Assembly (NCBI GenBank): GCA_019314185.1
Contig: JAFCZU010000180.1
Location: 1-6,702, forward strand
Direction: 5' to 3'
Length of the DNA: 6,702 nt
Source of the DNA: Deltaproteobacteria bacterium
GTDB lineage: Bacteria; Desulfobacterota; Desulfobacteria; Desulfobacterales; ETH-SRB1
Shown one piece after another: positions 5,519-6,702 of this stretch; position 1 is the stretch's first letter; each line of letters begins with the position of its first letter. The position numbers were made by a program, and so were the translations under genes. The notes beneath the pieces were generated by a model. The model saw only the letters and a list, made by a program, of their open reading frames with translations. It searched no databases and was not told the origin of the DNA.

Positions 5519-5545
5519 AACCGTATTGAGCGATAAGAGAATATT

Positions 5546-5995
5546 ATGCATAATGGACTCGATATAATTATCGTCGATGATGAGCCGGGTATTTGTGAAG
5601 TGGTTTCTGAAATCGTCAACAAATTCTATATTTGGGGTGATGTTATTACCTTTATGGATGTTGATGAGGCAATAGAATATTGCTTAAATCGTGCAATCGG
5701 TATTGCGGTTTTCGTCGTAGACGTATTTCTTGGCGGGGAAAGCGGATTTTCTTTTCTCGATGCCATTGGGGAAAAATTCATTTCAGCCCATAATGACACA
5801 ATTGTTATTACCGGAAAAGCCAGCGATGATATAGTGAATATGTGTTTGGCATCAAATATCAGCTATCTTTTGGAAAAACCGATTAATCGATACAGTTTGC
5901 AACTTTCAGTTCAGGCTATAACAATGAAATATCTTAAGTTTGCACAAAAGTTGTTAAAAGACCCGGTTTTTGTCAGAAGTGTGGCAGTGTTATAA
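5546..5995 (+). CDS. Stand-alone response regulator receiver protein
   Basis: A 149-residue protein made of a single receiver domain. It starts LDIIIVDDEPGICEVVSEIV with acidic pocket Asp11 and Asp12. The phosphoacceptor is Asp59 in VFVVDVFLGGESG, with the conserved Thr89 (VITGKA) and Lys111 (EKP), so it should be phosphorylatable. After the receiver (about 1-125) are only some 25 residues, ending MKYLKFAQKLLKDPVFVRSV, too short for a known DNA-binding or enzymatic output. It probably acts by protein contact, like CheY or Spo0F-type phosphorelay proteins. It starts 27 bp after the small membrane protein and ends 21 bp before the next regulator, so the three form a likely operon. The hybrid kinase upstream is a candidate phosphodonor by proximity only. 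Confidence 0.9.
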   Translation: MHNGLDIIIVDDEPGICEVVSEIVNKFYIWGDVITFMDVDEAIEYCLNRAIGIAVFVVDVFLGGESGFSFLDAIGEKFISAHNDTIVITGKASDDIVNMCLASNISYLLEKPINRYSLQLSVQAITMKYLKFAQKLLKDPVFVRSVAVL

Positions 5996-6016
5996 CAAAA
6001 GGAGTTGCAGGAATAG

Positions 6017-6702
6017 ATGAAGCCGAGGGTTTTAGTCGTTGACGACGAAGAGAGCATACGGTTTGCATTCAAGACTCATTTGTCGAATGATGGATATGAG
6101 GTGATGACCGAAGAGGATTATGCTTCAAGTATAAAAGTGCTCTCTGAAAATGAACTTGATATTGTGATCACGGACGTTATTTTAGGAGGCCGTACGGGAG
6201 TCGATATTCTGCGGGAAATCAGGAACAGGGATATGCAGTGTCCGGTAATCATGATAACCGGAGAACCGAATATCGAAACTGCCGCGGATGCCGTGCGTTT
6301 TGGAGCTTTTGATTACCTTCCAAAACCTATTCGAAAGAAGACCCTTTTGCGGGTTACTTCACATGCTCTGCGCCACAGAAACCTTATAAAAGAAAAAAAC
6401 CGGATAGAAGCAGAGAATGAAAGATACCGTCTTAATCTGGATGCCATATTCAGGAGTTTACAAGATGCAATCATAACTGTAGATCATGACATGGGAGTGC
6501 TGGAGGTTAATGAGTCAATAAAAGGCATATGTAATTTTTCATCCCATAAGATCATCGGAAAAGATTTTACAAAATTTAAAACCTCATGCAGTAAATCCTG
6601 CCACAATGTTTTAAAAGAGATCCTGAAAACGAAAAACAGCATCGGAGAGTTTCGTGTTGAATGCAAATGTAAGGACCGCCCTAACCAGGTTGTGCTGTTG
6701 AC
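6017..6702 (+). CDS. REC-PAS signalling protein, 3' partial (sigma-54 activator or kinase)
   Basis: The first 228 residues are present and the gene runs off the window. Residues 1-120 are a complete receiver: Asp9, Asp10, phosphoacceptor Asp53 in VITDVILGGRTG, Thr81, and Lys103 in YLPKPIRKK. A charged helical linker (RNLIKEKNRIEAENERYRLN) leads into a PAS domain from about 139 (LDAIFRSLQDAIITVDHDMG). This carries a Cys-rich stretch, SCSKSCHNVL, followed by ECKCKDRP. PAS domains of this style often precede a sigma-54 AAA+ domain and Fis-type HTH in deltaproteobacterial NtrC-like regulators, but a histidine kinase output is equally allowed by what is visible. The ATG at 6017 has AGGA four bases upstream (6009-6012). 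It follows the stand-alone receiver by 21 bp. Its receiver resembles the N-terminal receiver of the hybrid kinase (shared VDDEESIRF). Confidence 0.88.
   Translation, partial: MKPRVLVVDDEESIRFAFKTHLSNDGYEVMTEEDYASSIKVLSENELDIVITDVILGGRTGVDILREIRNRDMQCPVIMITGEPNIETAADAVRFGAFDYLPKPIRKKTLLRVTSHALRHRNLIKEKNRIEAENERYRLNLDAIFRSLQDAIITVDHDMGVLEVNESIKGICNFSSHKIIGKDFTKFKTSCSKSCHNVLKEILKTKNSIGEFRVECKCKDRPNQVVLL

Overview
The window reads as chromosomal DNA of a motile, Gram-negative, probably anaerobic bacterium, most likely a deltaproteobacterium in the broad sense (Desulfobacterota, Desulfobacterales-like). This placement is inference from four things. The flgL-csrA-fliW gene order is typical of bacteria that use FliW-controlled CsrA. 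The two-component genes include a REC-PAS-kinase-REC hybrid with an HDFNNLL phosphoacceptor box. There are sigma-54 type promoter sequences. The intergenic spaces are full of short palindromic and degenerate repeats. The DNA is moderately AT-rich and every gene I accept lies on the + strand.

Layout. 1-1509 is the end of a flagellar operon: flgL (5' end missing), csrA and fliW, closely spaced. A 45-bp degenerate tandem repeat (five 9-nt units) ends directly at the csrA start codon. 1510-2078 holds no certain gene. It contains a set of RNA-like helices (1572-1685 and 1743-1789), an intrinsic terminator (1830-1866), a doubtful 64-residue membrane ORF (1774-1968), a near-consensus sigma-54 promoter (1895-1910) and a degenerate inverted repeat. 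2079-2846 encodes a GH23 lytic transglycosylase with no visible signal peptide. 2847-3057 carries two short repeat elements. 3058-4974 encodes a hybrid histidine kinase. 4975-5383 has no gene but is dense in signals: an imperfect palindrome of about 158 bp, a very good sigma-54 promoter, a 15-bp tandem repeat and an 8-6-8 dyad. 5384-6702 is a probable operon: a 44-residue one-helix membrane protein, a stand-alone receiver protein, and a REC-PAS regulator that runs off the window.

How the parts may work together. FlgL is the hook-filament junction protein. CsrA represses translation of target mRNAs, and FliW is its protein antagonist, which in other bacteria couples flagellin synthesis to filament assembly. 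The transglycosylase may open peptidoglycan for the flagellum, but that link rests only on position. The downstream cluster offers three receiver-domain proteins, one kinase and a small membrane protein, apparently expressed from a sigma-54 promoter. The last regulator may itself be a sigma-54 activator, but its output domain is outside the window.

The best candidates for something undescribed are the structured, terminator-ended intergenic RNA downstream of csrA-fliW and the sigma-54-driven operon starting with the 44-residue membrane protein. Neither is proven from sequence alone.
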